35,456 bases of DNA from Gnetum montanum (GCA_015680685.1 MNCI01027247.1:1-35456); one strand, 5' to 3'. Positions 10,583 to 20,886 are shown, counted from the stretch's first letter. Numbers and translations: made by a program. Notes: generated by a model not told the origin, from the sequence alone.

Positions 10583-10594
10583 AAGAGGGAGAAT
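10583..10594 (+). other. Polypurine tract, copia
   Basis: AAGAGGGAGAAT directly abuts the 3' LTR start TGTGAG at 10595; this is the expected primer for plus-strand DNA synthesis. Confidence 0.85.
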
Positions 10595-11077
10595 TGTGAG
10601 TAAAGTGAAGGCAACTGCTATTCACATAAGCTTGAATATTATCATCTCTTTGATTACAAGCACTATCTTTTTTGTAATTTTATGGTACAATAGTTATGTT
10701 GTAATAAACTATAGTGTTGAGTATTTAATTAAAGATATTTGAAATATAGTCAATGTAAAACTATTTTTCATCTCTGTCATTTTACTACTATTAATATTTG
10801 GTTTAAATCCTATTAATACTACTTGTGGATGTCCATCCCATGTTATAAGTATAGTTACAAGGAAGTCTTTAAGGCAATGTCTTTGGCTTCCATCCCTATG
10901 CTTTCTTCTTTTCCATTCTCTACTATTTATTGTATTTGAGAAATTCTCTCTGAGCTAACATAAAGATCCAGGAGCCTGTTTCTTATTGGGGTTTTTCTCA
11001 TTTTTTCCTAGGATATAGTATTTTGTTTTTTTGTTGACTTATTTTTTACTGTTATCACAAATGATCTAAAAATCACA
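10595..11077 (+). repeat. 3' LTR of copia element
   Basis: 483 bp, ends TGTGA and TCACA, collinear with the 5' LTR at 5581-6062. The TATA equivalent is TATAAGTA at 10844-10851. It is followed by TGTAG, the mutated second copy of the target duplication. Confidence 0.95.
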
Positions 11078-13083
11078 TGTAGATCCAGAAAGTCAATATT
11101 ACTACCCTTACCCCACCAGTTTGATCATATTGCAAATTGAGATAGAGGGCACCTAGTTATAGTTACAATTACAGTTAGAGATGAGTAGCAACAATGACAA
11201 TGGTAGCCACATTTTGGAAATGAATCATCCCTAGACAATCGTAGCCCAACTATGGTTGTTGCCAGATGCATGGACCACCATAATAGGTATCAACAATGGA
11301 AATAAAAATAGAAATGGAAATGGCAACAACTTCATCATTATAAATGAAAGTAGTTTTTATGATCAGTGCCATCTCATAAATACTATGATTCATGAAACAA
11401 GCACCAATGATGATGATGATGATGGCATAAATTGATCTTACCATGTCACCTAAAGCTTGGGCTCTACCTTTAGTGTGGAGAATGTATTGTGGTTTTATTT
11501 TAAGTTTAATTGAAGACCTCTGTCTTTTGGATTGGTTGGTTTTTCCTTGCTACTTTTTTCATAAGAAGCTTAAAATTGAAAAACCAAATAACAATAAAAG
11601 CTCCAACCCATGTATTTTTGGATGGTTTTTTCTATCTTATTTTAAAATACTTTAAGGTTCAACAAATTTTTGGAAAATTGGATTTAGAATGGGCAAGTTA
11701 CATGAAATTTGAAAATATTGGGTTTTTCATTTCATGCCATATAATAATAAGAAAGTGTTTAATGAGGTACTACATCTAAATGCTCTCTTTTTATGAGAAA
11801 AGTTACTCTTTATCTCTTAAAAATAATTAAAGAAACATTAGCAATATCTAAATGATCAATATTGTGTTCACTAACCACATTATGTTCCTTAAGAATATCA
11901 TGTTGGTCCTATGTCTTGGGTGTACCTAAAGTTAAATTGTTCTTCTTCCCTAACCTCCCAAGTTTCTATGTAAGGAAAGGCTACTTACTATTGAAACTTG
12001 TCATTACCTAGTGGTTGAAATTATTAGGGCTTTTCATCATGTGCTTCTGATCATGATTAAGCTTTGGCCATTTTCTTGAATCTTCTTCTTAAGTATATTA
12101 TAACATAAAAAATTGAAATAAAGTATTTAAAAACTTAGCTTCCTACCTATTTTCCTAAAAGCCATATCGATGAACTTATATTTATTGCATGTTTTAAAAT
12201 GCACTCAGCATTTTTCATGAGTCATAAGAATAGCTCTTTTATTCTAGCCTCACGAAAGGATAAAAGATGAATTAATTTCAAAATGCTTTTTTCTTGTACT
12301 CATGAACCAAATAAAAATTAAAAGATAATGGAGAAGAAAACATTGATACCTAGGTTAATACTTAGTGAACTAAATTTTTATTTAAATAACATAGATGAAT
12401 AACCTACATCATCTTAACTATCATATCTTGCATCATTCCAATTTAGTTGATAGCTTATTGGAAAAACATATCAATGTTGATGATTTTTTAAAATTTAATT
12501 TAAGTCAAAAGCATATAAACATGTAGAAATTAATTTAATAGTTTGGATAGAAATCCTTGTTGCTACCATGATCTTTCATTCTCACCTCACAACTATTGCT
12601 AGCAATACATGGAAGGTTTGTTATTTTGCATTGCAAAAAGGTTTATGTACTAGTTTACAAGGATGACTTATATTAAATTTAATTTAAGAAAATTTATCAT
12701 TTTGTTTAAGTTAAAATATAAAGAAAATTAAAAGTGATATAGAAAAGGTCCCATATATTACTTGTAGTGGTGATATCATGATACAATATTACCACTATAA
12801 GTAAAGACTCTTGATTTGAAAGCTCCAAAACATGGGTTTGAGTTTGGTAGACAATGCTGAATTATAAAGCTCTAATTGGACTATATATCTTGGGGTGTAT
12901 TTATGCTACAATTATTTTAGGATTCCAACACAATATCACCACTATAATTATTATGAACCTAAGTATAAGCCTTTCAATTGTCTTCATAGAATCCTAATCC
13001 TTCATATGACTAATTTGAAAGAAAATTATCTTATTTTCATCAAGAGGGCAACTACCAATTATGAATTCGATATACTAAATAAT
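11078..13083. other. AT-rich spacer with small repeats, no gene recognised
   Basis: No conserved frame, LTR or RNA gene is visible between the copia element and element C. It holds a short (ATG)n/(ATC)n microsatellite near 11407-11425 and the hairpin described separately at 12760-12802. Open frames here (11250-11779, 12895-13170) look like nothing known; the last runs into LTR C. Confidence 0.6.
12760..12802. repeat. Imperfect hairpin, 17-bp arms
   Basis: Arms ACTTGTAGTGGTGATAT (12760-12776) and the complement of ACTTATAGTGGTAATAT (12786-12802) match at 15 of 17 positions around a 9-base loop. A related half-site (ATATCACCACTATAAT) recurs near 12933. This may be the remains of a small inverted-repeat element. 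Confidence 0.55.
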
Positions 13084-13088
13084 ATTAT

Positions 13089-13840
13089 TAATGAGCGGCG
13101 AGGTACCCCTATGCTCAACCATACGAATATGAGCGTTTCATGCACGATCCAATCGAAGTCCAAGGACTAAGTGACTATGCACCTTATGGAACCATAGCAA
13201 GTTGATTAATCGTTGTCTTTCCAAACTTACTTGTATGTCACAGTTGTATGGTTAAGTAAGCTTGAGGCATATTATTTTTATGGCTGTTATTTGTTTTATA
13301 TCTTGTGCTAGTAAGGAGGGGGAGAGAGATAACTAAGTAACTAATCTAATTTAACTATTCATTAGCTAAGTTCCAATTACTCCTAACACCAATATCCATT
13401 CCCACTTGCCATACACATCCTGAACGAGTGCAACGCTACTAGGATTACCAAACGCTAATCGTTACTGGGTTACCAAGCACTACACGCATGCTCGAAGCGG
13501 TTGTACTAAGTGTATTTAACTAAGAGAGTTGTAAGGTGAGAGAGATCATTAATTAACTAGGAAAGAATTAAATAATAATTAACACTAATTAATCTATTCT
13601 GTATGCTGCAAGGTTTACCATAAAGTTTGTCTTTATTACCGTACACAAAGTGTGCTCAGGTACACAATGCTCGAATAAAGATCCATTCACAATATGACTC
13701 CTACTACAAGCATGCAGAAATAATTCTAACTCTGGAGGGAAAAAATGGCAAGAGTTTGGCTAAGGGACTAACTTCTAATTGTTGGAAACCAAGGGTGCCA
13801 CCTCTTATTTATAAGCAAGGAGGTAGGCTGTGATATTGGG
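13089..13840 (-). repeat. 3' LTR of element C, left part
   Basis: The left end TAATGAG is a decayed TGATGAG. It aligns with the 5' LTR of C (34009-34842) up to GATATTGGG at 13840, where element B begins. A minus-strand TATA box (TATAAATA) is at 13806-13813. The rest of this LTR lies at 25609-25682, beyond B. Confidence 0.92.
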
Positions 13841-14701
13841 TGATGAGTGGTGAGGTACCCCTACACTTAACCATACGAATACAAGCGTTACACGTGCGAT
13901 CTGGTTGAACTCTACAAACTAAGTGCCTACATGCCTCATGGAACACTTAAGGTTAATCGTTCATTATCTTCCTAGACTTACTTGTATTTGTCATGATTGT
14001 ATGATTAAGTAAGTCTGAGGTATGTGATTTTTATAGTTTTTATGTTTTATCTTCTATGCTAATGAGGTAAAGGGTGAAGAGACTAATTGACTAACTTTAA
14101 CTAACTAACTAAGCCTTGATTAATCTAGCACTAGCATCTATTCCCACTTACCGTTCACACCTTGAACCAATGCAACCTTGATTACCAAATGCTATTTGTT
14201 ACTAGGATCATCAAGCATAACACACACGCTCGAAGTGGTTGTACTAAATGCACTTAACTATGGGAGAAGGGTTGAGAGAGATTTAATTAATTAATAAAGC
14301 ATTTAAATAATGAATAATAAATAACAGTAATTAAAGTCTTAGTTAGCCTAGTCCATGCACTACAAGGTTTATCCAATAGTTTGTCTTTATTTTCGTACAC
14401 AAAATTGTGTTCAGGTATAATATTTGCTTGAATAAAGACCTGTTCACTTTGGAGCTCCTACTATGGGCACATGGAAATTATTCTATCTCTGGAGAGGTAA
14501 AATTGCCAAAGTTTTGCTAAGGGTTTAGATATAGATTGAGAAACAAGGCAGAACCACTTCTTATTTATAGAAATGGAGATGGACTGCGATATCGTGTACA
14601 CAATATCATGGGAAAGATGTGATATCGTGTATGATACATTGCGTACGTGATATCGTAGTGAGGATGAGATATCATGGCCCATGCGATATCATGTCCCATC
14701 A
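13841..14701 (-). repeat. 3' LTR of element B
   Basis: 861 bp, ends TGATGAG and CCCATCA. It is collinear with 24749-25608. A minus-strand TATA box (TATAAATA) is at 14572-14579, with several decayed GATATC palindromes upstream in U3 (14587-14695), including GATATCGTGTACACAATATC. Confidence 0.95.
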
Positions 14702-14712
14702 TACCCCCATGA
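14702..14712 (-). other. Polypurine tract, element B
   Basis: On the minus strand GTCATGGGGGTA lies directly before the 3' LTR start TGATGGG. The matching tract in C reads GTCATCGGGGTA. Confidence 0.75.
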
Positions 14713-16620
14713 CTGAATAAAAACTCATCCTTGAGTTCCTTACAAAATATTGGGAAGGTATGAGATTATTAACTTTAATGGAACTAATGGTGAAATGGAC
14801 GACATGTGAACGGATCATCATGACAGAACATGAAAAAACTAGTGTTCATGACAACAAGAGTGAACACCTTATACATTTGACATCAAAGAAGTTTGTTGTT
14901 GCCAATGCCAAGATTGCGCCTTTCGTTGTCTATCCATAAGCACGTCATCGATCTTGTTCCTTGCATAGCTACTTCAGCACCAATCTATTCCAAGTGCTTT
15001 CTCTCCAAATCCAATCTGTTGTTGTATGATTGCCATCTGCACACATAACACAGTCTTTATATTAGCAAGGGTAAATGAATCATAATGCAGTTGATACCTT
15101 GCTTTGCTGAAAGGTCCATTGGCTAAGTTGTGGTATGGCTGATATGGATCTGGAGATATAATAGTGGTGACTACCAAAGGTGTAGGTGTAGGGGTTAAGA
15201 GAAAATCGAAAAAATTGAAAAAATTTGGGTCAGGACCCCCATGACTAAGAGCGAACCTCCAATAGCGATAGAATGGAGAAAAAGAAAAGGAACAAGAAAG
15301 ATGGAGAAAAAGAGACAACTATAATGTTGATGAAATGGATGTCAAGATGGAGATGAACAAAATAGAGTGAATTGCAAAAATATTAAGGGAAAGAATTTAA
15401 CTAGTGTACCCAATAGGAGTGCCAGTGGTCCTCCCCAAAGTAGGCTCATGCCCTTAATGCCCTGACAAACCCACATTCAAAAAGTTTGTAGGCTCTAGGA
15501 ATGTCATTTGGAATAAGAGTTAAAGTCTTAACCACAAGAATTTACCAAAAAGAAAACAATGCATCCACCAAGATATGGACTACTGATACAACTGGAAATG
15601 AGGTAATAGATGGGGAAAGAAGGATGGAAAGGAGAGAATCGAATGGAGTCTCAAGAACAAGGTGGTGTACAGTCCCTTATGTATTTTAATGATTAATGTG
15701 ACTTAGTAGATCCCATTCCAAGTCTAGCCTCAACAAACCACATCCAGTGACTTTGCATTAATGCATTTGGCCAATCCATCCACTTGAAGTAACAAGAATG
15801 CCTTCACCCAAGAGCCACCACCATTCCGATGAAACAAAGGAGCAGAGAATGGGAAGTGAGAAGGGCCTTAGTTAGAGGAAACATGTTTATTGTAGTTCCA
15901 TAACCAGTGCTTGTAGCCCAAATGATTATTTCATCTAAGGGATGTGCTTTGAATTCTCACTTTTTTTGTGTTTATGCGTGAGAACCACACCATGCAAAGA
16001 CTTATTATTTTTATTTACTTAGCTTCCCGATAATTGGGTAACATCAAAGCAGTAAGAAAACTCAAGGAGAAAACATCCAAGCACCCAAGAGAATGGCCAA
16101 CACAAATGCATCAAGTTCCATTGAAGTCACACCCTTTTCAATCCTTGAGTCCTTCCTTAGTTTGAGAAATGCCTAGTCACCGATTTATTATAGTTCTTAT
16201 TATTGAAAAAGGGACTGTACAGTTCCAAGCCAAGAGAGACCATAGAGATTTGTGGATGTATGGATGAAGTGGACTCATTTCTTGTTATATTAAAAGAAAC
16301 ATACCTTGGTATCAACATCATAACTTAAAGGTAAAAACCAAACATTAGCAATCAATAGGAAAACAGTTCGTACCATCATGAAGAACACTTATTAAATGAC
16401 AAACTTTACAAGATGGATAAAACACACACACACACATTCACAGATAAAGAAATGAAAAATAAGGACGATGTTGTAAAAAAAAAAAGAAAAGTTAAAGAAA
16501 TTTGTAAAACAAAAACTAAAAAGAACTAAGGGCCCCGAATGATGAGCATAGGTGGCCATCTCCCCCATGACTGAATTGAAAGGGAGAGATCCAAAATAAC
16601 AAGCGAGGTTGTCCATTATC
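14713..16620 (-). other. Gene-free 3' region of element B, env position
   Basis: About 1.9 kb between integrase and the polypurine tract. It aligns in segments with 25690-27690 of element C, so it is a true part of the family. The longest minus frame (15318-14974) is not preserved in C, where indels shift it, so I see no conserved protein. Athila-type elements often carry an envelope-like gene or long noncoding sequence here; this could be the remains of either. It contains an (AC)7 microsatellite at 16422-16435. Confidence 0.65.
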
Positions 16621-17196
16621 ATAAGTGTAATTTTCACTAGCTGTTCTTGGTTCATGGAAGGGTTTTGTTTGTTGCACATTGACCAGTAACCTCTTATCCA
16701 GGCTTTCAGGCTTGTATATTGTCATGGCTCCTAAGGGAAAGGTCGTATGAATAATATAGGATCCTTCCCACAATGTTTGAAATTTCGTACATAGTGGTAC
16801 ATGCATGGGGTTCCAGTAAAGGATCTTGTCTCTTGGTTGGTACTTAACCCTTTGAATTCTTAAGTCATGACGTTGCTTGTTATGTGCCTTGTGCAACTCA
16901 TTTGATGATAGAGCAAGCAATCTATTCTCGACTAGCATGTTTAGAGTTGCCAATCTTTATTTTTGTGCTAGGTCGAGGTCAAGGTGAAGGTCACATGCCA
17001 TGGATAGTGTATGAAGCTCAATCTATATTGGGATCTTTGCAAGTTTTCCATATACTAATTCATAGGGAGAGTAGCCTGTAGGGAGTTTCCAAGTGGAGCG
17101 GTACGCCCAGAGAGCATCGTTCAGTTTTGTGCTCCAATCTTGCCTAGATTTGCTAATTATTCTCATTAATATTCTCATAATCTCTTGATTAGTGAC
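16620..17196 (-). pseudogene. Integrase C-terminal part, element B
   Basis: Minus-strand translation from 17196 downward reads VTNQEIMRILMRIISKSRQD, then LNDALWAYRSTWKLPTGYSP and YELVYGKLAKIPI, typical of the end of the gypsy integrase core. The C-terminal domain follows (open from 16953) with NKQRHDLRIQRVKYQP and FPLGAMTIYKPESLDKRLL, a GPF/Y-like region that in this family helps bind DNA. Stops follow KIPI and LDLAQK. The core with two of the three catalytic acids, the zinc-binding N-terminus and part of RNase H are missing, replaced by the N-bounded segment 17197-17880. Confidence 0.88.
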
Positions 17197-17880
17197 NCGA
17201 GAAAGTAGAATCTTATAGGCCTACTCTAATGTTGTATTTTGGCAATGCATTGAAGGTAAAATTTGTAAGTACAAGATTATGTTGGATAAATTCAAGGTTC
17301 TTTAATGCTAAAATTTAGATACGTATACTTCATATGATAAGACATCTTGTTGAGATATTGAGCATGATAGGTTATAGAGCTATTATTTATTATATATGTT
17401 CGATCTTTTTTAGATCTTGATTTGATTAGTTTTCAATAATTTTTTTCTCTTACTATTTTCAAGATAAATGTGTAATTTCTCTCTTCTTACAATGGAATTA
17501 ATTTGCATTATATTTTTACTAATTTTCAAAAAGAGTAAGAAAATTTGGGTTTGATCATGAGGTGACCTTAAGATATTGGTAATAATTTGTATATTATGAA
17601 GACTATTTGTTAATACCTAATTATTATATTTGTGGATATAGTCTTCATACTTATATGACTTATCTAGATTTGATATTTTTGGCATATATAGTAGATATAA
17701 TTTTTAATAACTATATATATACACACATACAAATGGTTGTGACTTTTATTTGCTTATCATATGATGTTCTGTTATTATGTTAACCCATTTTCTCAAGTTT
17801 TGGACATCACCAAAATGGGGGAGATTACCTTTTGCTATGTCAAAACCTTGGAAAAGGGACAAAGTGGAAAAATGTGCTTN
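17197..17880. other. N-bounded foreign segment, probable misplaced contig
   Basis: A single N at 17197 and another at 17880 enclose 682 bp that do not match element C. In C the corresponding stretch (28234-29234, about 1.0 kb) encodes the integrase core, integrase zinc domain and end of RNase H. The segment is very AT-rich. Near its right end (17808-17830) it contains CACCAAAATGGGGGAGATTA, which resembles the purine tract and LTR start of plant copia elements. It may be a piece of another retrotransposon placed here during scaffolding, or a real replacement. Confidence 0.6.
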
Positions 17881-19118
17881 ACACTACAGCCATTAATTCC
17901 TTTTCTATAGTTGTGTAGTTGAGTTGTGCACTAGCAATACTCTTACTCGCACAATGGATGTAATAAGGGAATTTTTGTTCATCTAACTATGTTAGTATGG
18001 CTCATAAGGCATAATTAGATGCATCGGTCATTATATGACATGGCCTGGACTAGTCGAGGGCTTGTAGAATACAGGTTTCCACAAGCCTTTGTTTTAGAGT
18101 TTGAAATGCTCATTCACATTCCTTGGTTTATTTGAAGGGTGCATCTTTTTTTCGTTAATTCTACCAACGGTTTGGCAATCTTGGAGAAGTTCTCAATGAA
18201 TCTCCCATAGTAGCCAGTGTATCCAAGGAATGATCGAATGTCTTTGAATGTTTCTGGTTGTCGAGTGATTACTTAAATGACCTTAACTTTTTCTGGGTCT
18301 ACCTCTATTCCTGATTGTGAAATCTTATGCCCCAGTACTATGCCCTCTTGAACCATCAAATGGCTTTTCTACCAATTGAGCTTTAGGTTGGTTTCAATGA
18401 ATCGTTTTAGTACTTGCTCTAACTGGTCCAAGGCTTGATCAAAGCTCGTCCCATAAGTGGAGAAGTCATCCATAAAGACTTCTTCTCTATTACCTATTTG
18501 CTATTAAAATATGCTTAGAACTAATTGTTGAAACATGGCAGGGGCATTGTATAAGCCAAATGGCATTTATTTATATGTAAACATTCCCTAAGGACTGGTG
18601 AATGTTGTTTTGGCTTGGTCTTTTGGTGCAATCTGTATTTGGTTGTACCCACTATAACCATCCAGAAAACTGTAGTAGTGATGCCCCGCTATAGTGTCTA
18701 AGACCTGGTCAACAAATGGAAATGGGAAATGATCCTTGAATGTTGCCATATTTAATAGCCTAAAATCTATGCATACTCTCCATTTGCCTCCTTTTTTAGG
18801 TATGATTACTAGAGGACTAACCCATTCACTATCAGCAATGGGATAAATGAACCCAGCCTTGAGAAGTTTCTCTATTTCTTCTTTCACTATTTGTTTCAAC
18901 TTCAGGTTCAATTGCCTCTACAGTTGTTTTCAAGGCTTCATGGAGGGGTTTATGTAAATCCTATGCTGGGATATCCTAGGATCTATTTTGGTTAATTCTG
19001 GGTATGACCAGGCAAAGGCTGTTGACCATTTATTTATCACCTTCAGCAAACTCTCTTTTTGCTTGGGAGCAAGCTTTGCATTGATGATTACTGGTTTTCC
19101 ATTTTTAAGGGTCATGTA
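17881..19118 (-). pseudogene. Gypsy reverse transcriptase and RNase H, element B
   Basis: In transcript order: a pre-RT linker (19193-18930) with NGKPVIINAKLAPKQKESLL; then RT (18911-18588) with LLKAGFIYPIADSEWVSPLV, KKGGKWRVCIDFRLLN and YYSFLDGYSGYNQIQIAP. The first catalytic Asp is at 18660-18662. The second motif VFMDDFSTYG has intact MDD codons at 18465-18473. The RT connection DIRSFLGYTGYYGRFIENFS follows, then the start of RNase H, which stops at the N at 17880. It would copy element RNA into DNA inside Gag particles. Stops include a Gln-to-TAG change in LNW-stop-KSHLM. Catalytic residues survive but the frame is broken, and the linker is split by insertion E. Confidence 0.92.
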
Positions 19119-19660
19119 TGTAACGATGGAAAATGTCAACTGTTGGAAACACCGGGGGAATTTCCATGTACATAATTTTAACCCCAGATCCATGTAAGGG
19201 CCGTGCTAGAGAAATGAATCCAAGGTGTCCTGAATGCTCTTGTCAATCAAACAGTAAACTTGTCAACGATTGTACGACGAGGTGACAATTTGATGCAAAA
19301 ATATATTATCTATTGATGAGTGGCGAGGTACCCCTACACTCAACCATACGAAATGAGCGTCACACGCGCGATCTGGTCGAACTCCGCAGATGGACTAGTT
19401 GTGGCACCTAGATAGTTAGCCTTAGGTCACGGTTCGTTGTCTTCCCATCTAGACTAGTTTTGCATATGTCACGTATGGTTTAGTCTAGATGAGGTGTATG
19501 ATGTGTCCTAATTCTACGCTACTCCTGATGGCAGTGGAAAATAATATTTAACCAAATCTAAGCTAAGAGGAAAAGGGTAAGAAAATCTAATCTAGCCTAA
19601 GTGCGACGAGCAACCGATTCCTTGATCAACCGTACACATCTTGGACTTCGTGCACGACTG

Positions 19661-19780
19661 CCACTGGGACTACCAAGCATAGGCCTAGGTACGCCACTGG
19701 GATTACCAAGCGCAGACCCCAAATACGCCACTGGGTTACCAAGCGTAGATCCCCCTAGCTACACCACTGGGCTACCAAGC
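19661..19780. repeat. Four-unit ~34-bp tandem repeat in solo LTR D
   Basis: The core CCACTGGGNTTACCAAGC, with variation, starts at 19661, 19694, 19728 and 19764 (spacing 33-36 bp). LTRs of B and C carry one or two related units (for example GGGATTACCAAACGC and CTGGGTTACCAAG in C), so the repeat has expanded in D. Confidence 0.85.
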
Positions 19781-20180
19781 AGTCACACTTAAATGCTCGT
19801 AATCAAGTCGTACTCGTTCCGCTTCTAGGAGTTTAAGGGTGAGAAACTAATCGCGATGAGTAACCGATTCCTTAACTAGCCGTACACACCCGTAGATGCT
19901 CGTAGTTAAGTCGTACTCACACCGCGCTATGAAAGCAATAAATAACATTAAATAAATAACAAATAAATAAACTAAGTGAATGCTGCAATGATGAAGTAAT
20001 CTCGATCTTTATTGCCGGTCATGTGCGTGTCCAAGTACGGCACACTCGAATAAAGACACCGTACAATCACATTCACCACACTGCGGGCAGACACGGGAAA
20101 ATTCTAACTCTGGAGGGATCAAACTGCCAGAGCTTCGCTACACTAAAACTGGGATCCCCAAACAAGGGGGTGCCGCCTCT

Positions 20181-20188
20181 TATTTATA
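20181..20188 (-). promoter_or_regulatory. TATA box in solo LTR D
   Basis: TATAAATA on the minus strand, followed by AGAGGCGGC. It lies about 17 bp downstream (in transcript sense) of the U3 palindromes and is conserved in position in LTRs A, B, C and F. Leftward transcription is expected. Confidence 0.7.
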
Positions 20189-20205
20189 GACATGGCGGCG
20201 GACTG

Positions 20206-20263
20206 CGATATCGCGTACGCGATATCGTAGGGAAGGACGCGATATCGCGTACGCGATATCGCG
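20206..20263. promoter_or_regulatory. Paired perfect CG-rich palindromes in U3 of LTR D
   Basis: Two perfect palindromes, 22 bp (20206-20227) and 26 bp (20238-20263), each made of two CGATATCG octamers joined through GCGTACGC. The 12-mer CGCGATATCGCG is itself palindromic, so symmetry is nested. They sit just upstream of the TATA box in transcript sense. This placement suggests a binding site for a dimeric factor or a hairpin; the function is inference. Confidence 0.75.
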
Positions 20264-20776
20264 GCTGACGCAAACCGCATCTCATCATCTATTTACAAGA
20301 AAAATAAGATCTGTTACTAGATCGAACTTTGACGATAATGAATGCGATATAAATTATGCAAAGTAATCATAAAATTTGATGTAAACAAGGCACAATGAAT
20401 TGGATATGAAAAATATGCACGATCCTGAGATTTAGGATTTACCTTATAAATAAAAGATGGAGAATACAACGGGGTTTACAAAGTAGACTTTGGTTTGGAC
20501 GAAGTATCTACCACCAATAAGAAGCTACTTAGAGATTAAATAAGCAAAAGGCTAATATACCTTGTTCACTAGCCAAATCTGGGTGCAAGGGAGTCAAGCT
20601 CGAAGCAAAGTGCTTGCTAGTTTGGAATCTCTGGTCAAGAGCTTCTCTTTGTTCCTGTTGGTATTCTTCTATTGCCAATATCTTGCTCAGCTCTACTAGA
20701 ATTGTTAAACTTGACAATATGCTAACTTGTCAACCTGTCAAATTTTTGCCAACCCCTTGAGCACTGTTTGCTAGGG

Positions 20777-20784
20777 TATTTATA
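20777..20784 (-). promoter_or_regulatory. TATA box in solo LTR E
   Basis: The minus strand reads CTTATAAATACCC, a strong plant TATA box, about 85 bp downstream in transcript sense of the TACGCT palindrome cluster. Confidence 0.65.
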
Positions 20785-20886
20785 AGATTAGGATCAGGAG
20801 AAGAATGCGGTTTAGATGACGCGTGTCTCGGACCCACAAAATATCGTTGACTTGATGCGCGATAGCTGAAGCTTGTCATATTACGC

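Larger units (their letters stand above)
5581..11077 (+). mobile_element. Ty1/copia retrotransposon, Tork/Tnt1-like, near full length
   Basis: Plus-strand element with LTRs at 5581-6062 and 10595-11077, a tRNA-iMet-type primer site, a polypurine tract and the copia gene order gag, protease, integrase, reverse transcriptase, RNase H. The flanking 5-mers are TGTCG (5576-5580) and TGTAG (11078-11082), a target duplication with one change. Without nested solo LTR F and its 5-bp duplication the element is about 4.67 kb. Integrase, RT and RNase H remain in one frame once F is removed, interrupted only by stop codons. The gag-protease part has at least two frame changes and a deletion. It is not autonomous now. 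Confidence 0.95.
19314..20287 (-). mobile_element. Solo LTR D of the gypsy A/B/C family, nested in E
   Basis: 974 bp, ends TGATGAG and CTCATCA, with the perfect target duplication TCTAT (19309-19313 and 20288-20292). It is CpG-rich compared with every other LTR here, retains perfect CG-containing palindromes in U3 (20206-20263), and has a minus-strand TATA box at 20181-20188. It is longer than its relatives because of internal duplications: four units of a ~34-bp repeat (19661-19780) and a repeated GCGAYGAGYAACCGATTCCTT block (19603 and 19853). Being nested deepest and keeping its CpG sites, it is probably the youngest insertion in the window. Confidence 0.95.

Noticed and set aside
11250-11779. 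Overlapping open frames in the AT-rich spacer
   Set aside because: Low-complexity translations over an ATG/ATC microsatellite and AT-rich DNA, with no recognisable domain.
12815-12860. Another B-box-like stretch, GGGTTTGAGTTTGG
   Set aside because: The match is weak and lacks the rest of a tRNA-derived promoter.
14974-15318. 114-residue minus-strand open frame in element B, possible envelope gene
   Set aside because: The same region of element C has frameshifting differences and no equivalent frame, so conservation at the protein level is not supported.
16422-16435. (AC)7 run as a Z-DNA or regulatory signal
   Set aside because: A short ordinary microsatellite within decayed retrotransposon sequence.
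19661-19780. CRISPR-like regularly spaced repeats
   Set aside because: Only four imperfect units within a plant LTR, with spacers that are part of the same duplicated unit; eukaryotic context.
19601-19792. Plus-strand open frame with repeated GLPS motifs
   Set aside because: It is produced by the four ~34-bp repeats inside solo LTR D, on the strand opposite to LTR transcription; no coding signal.
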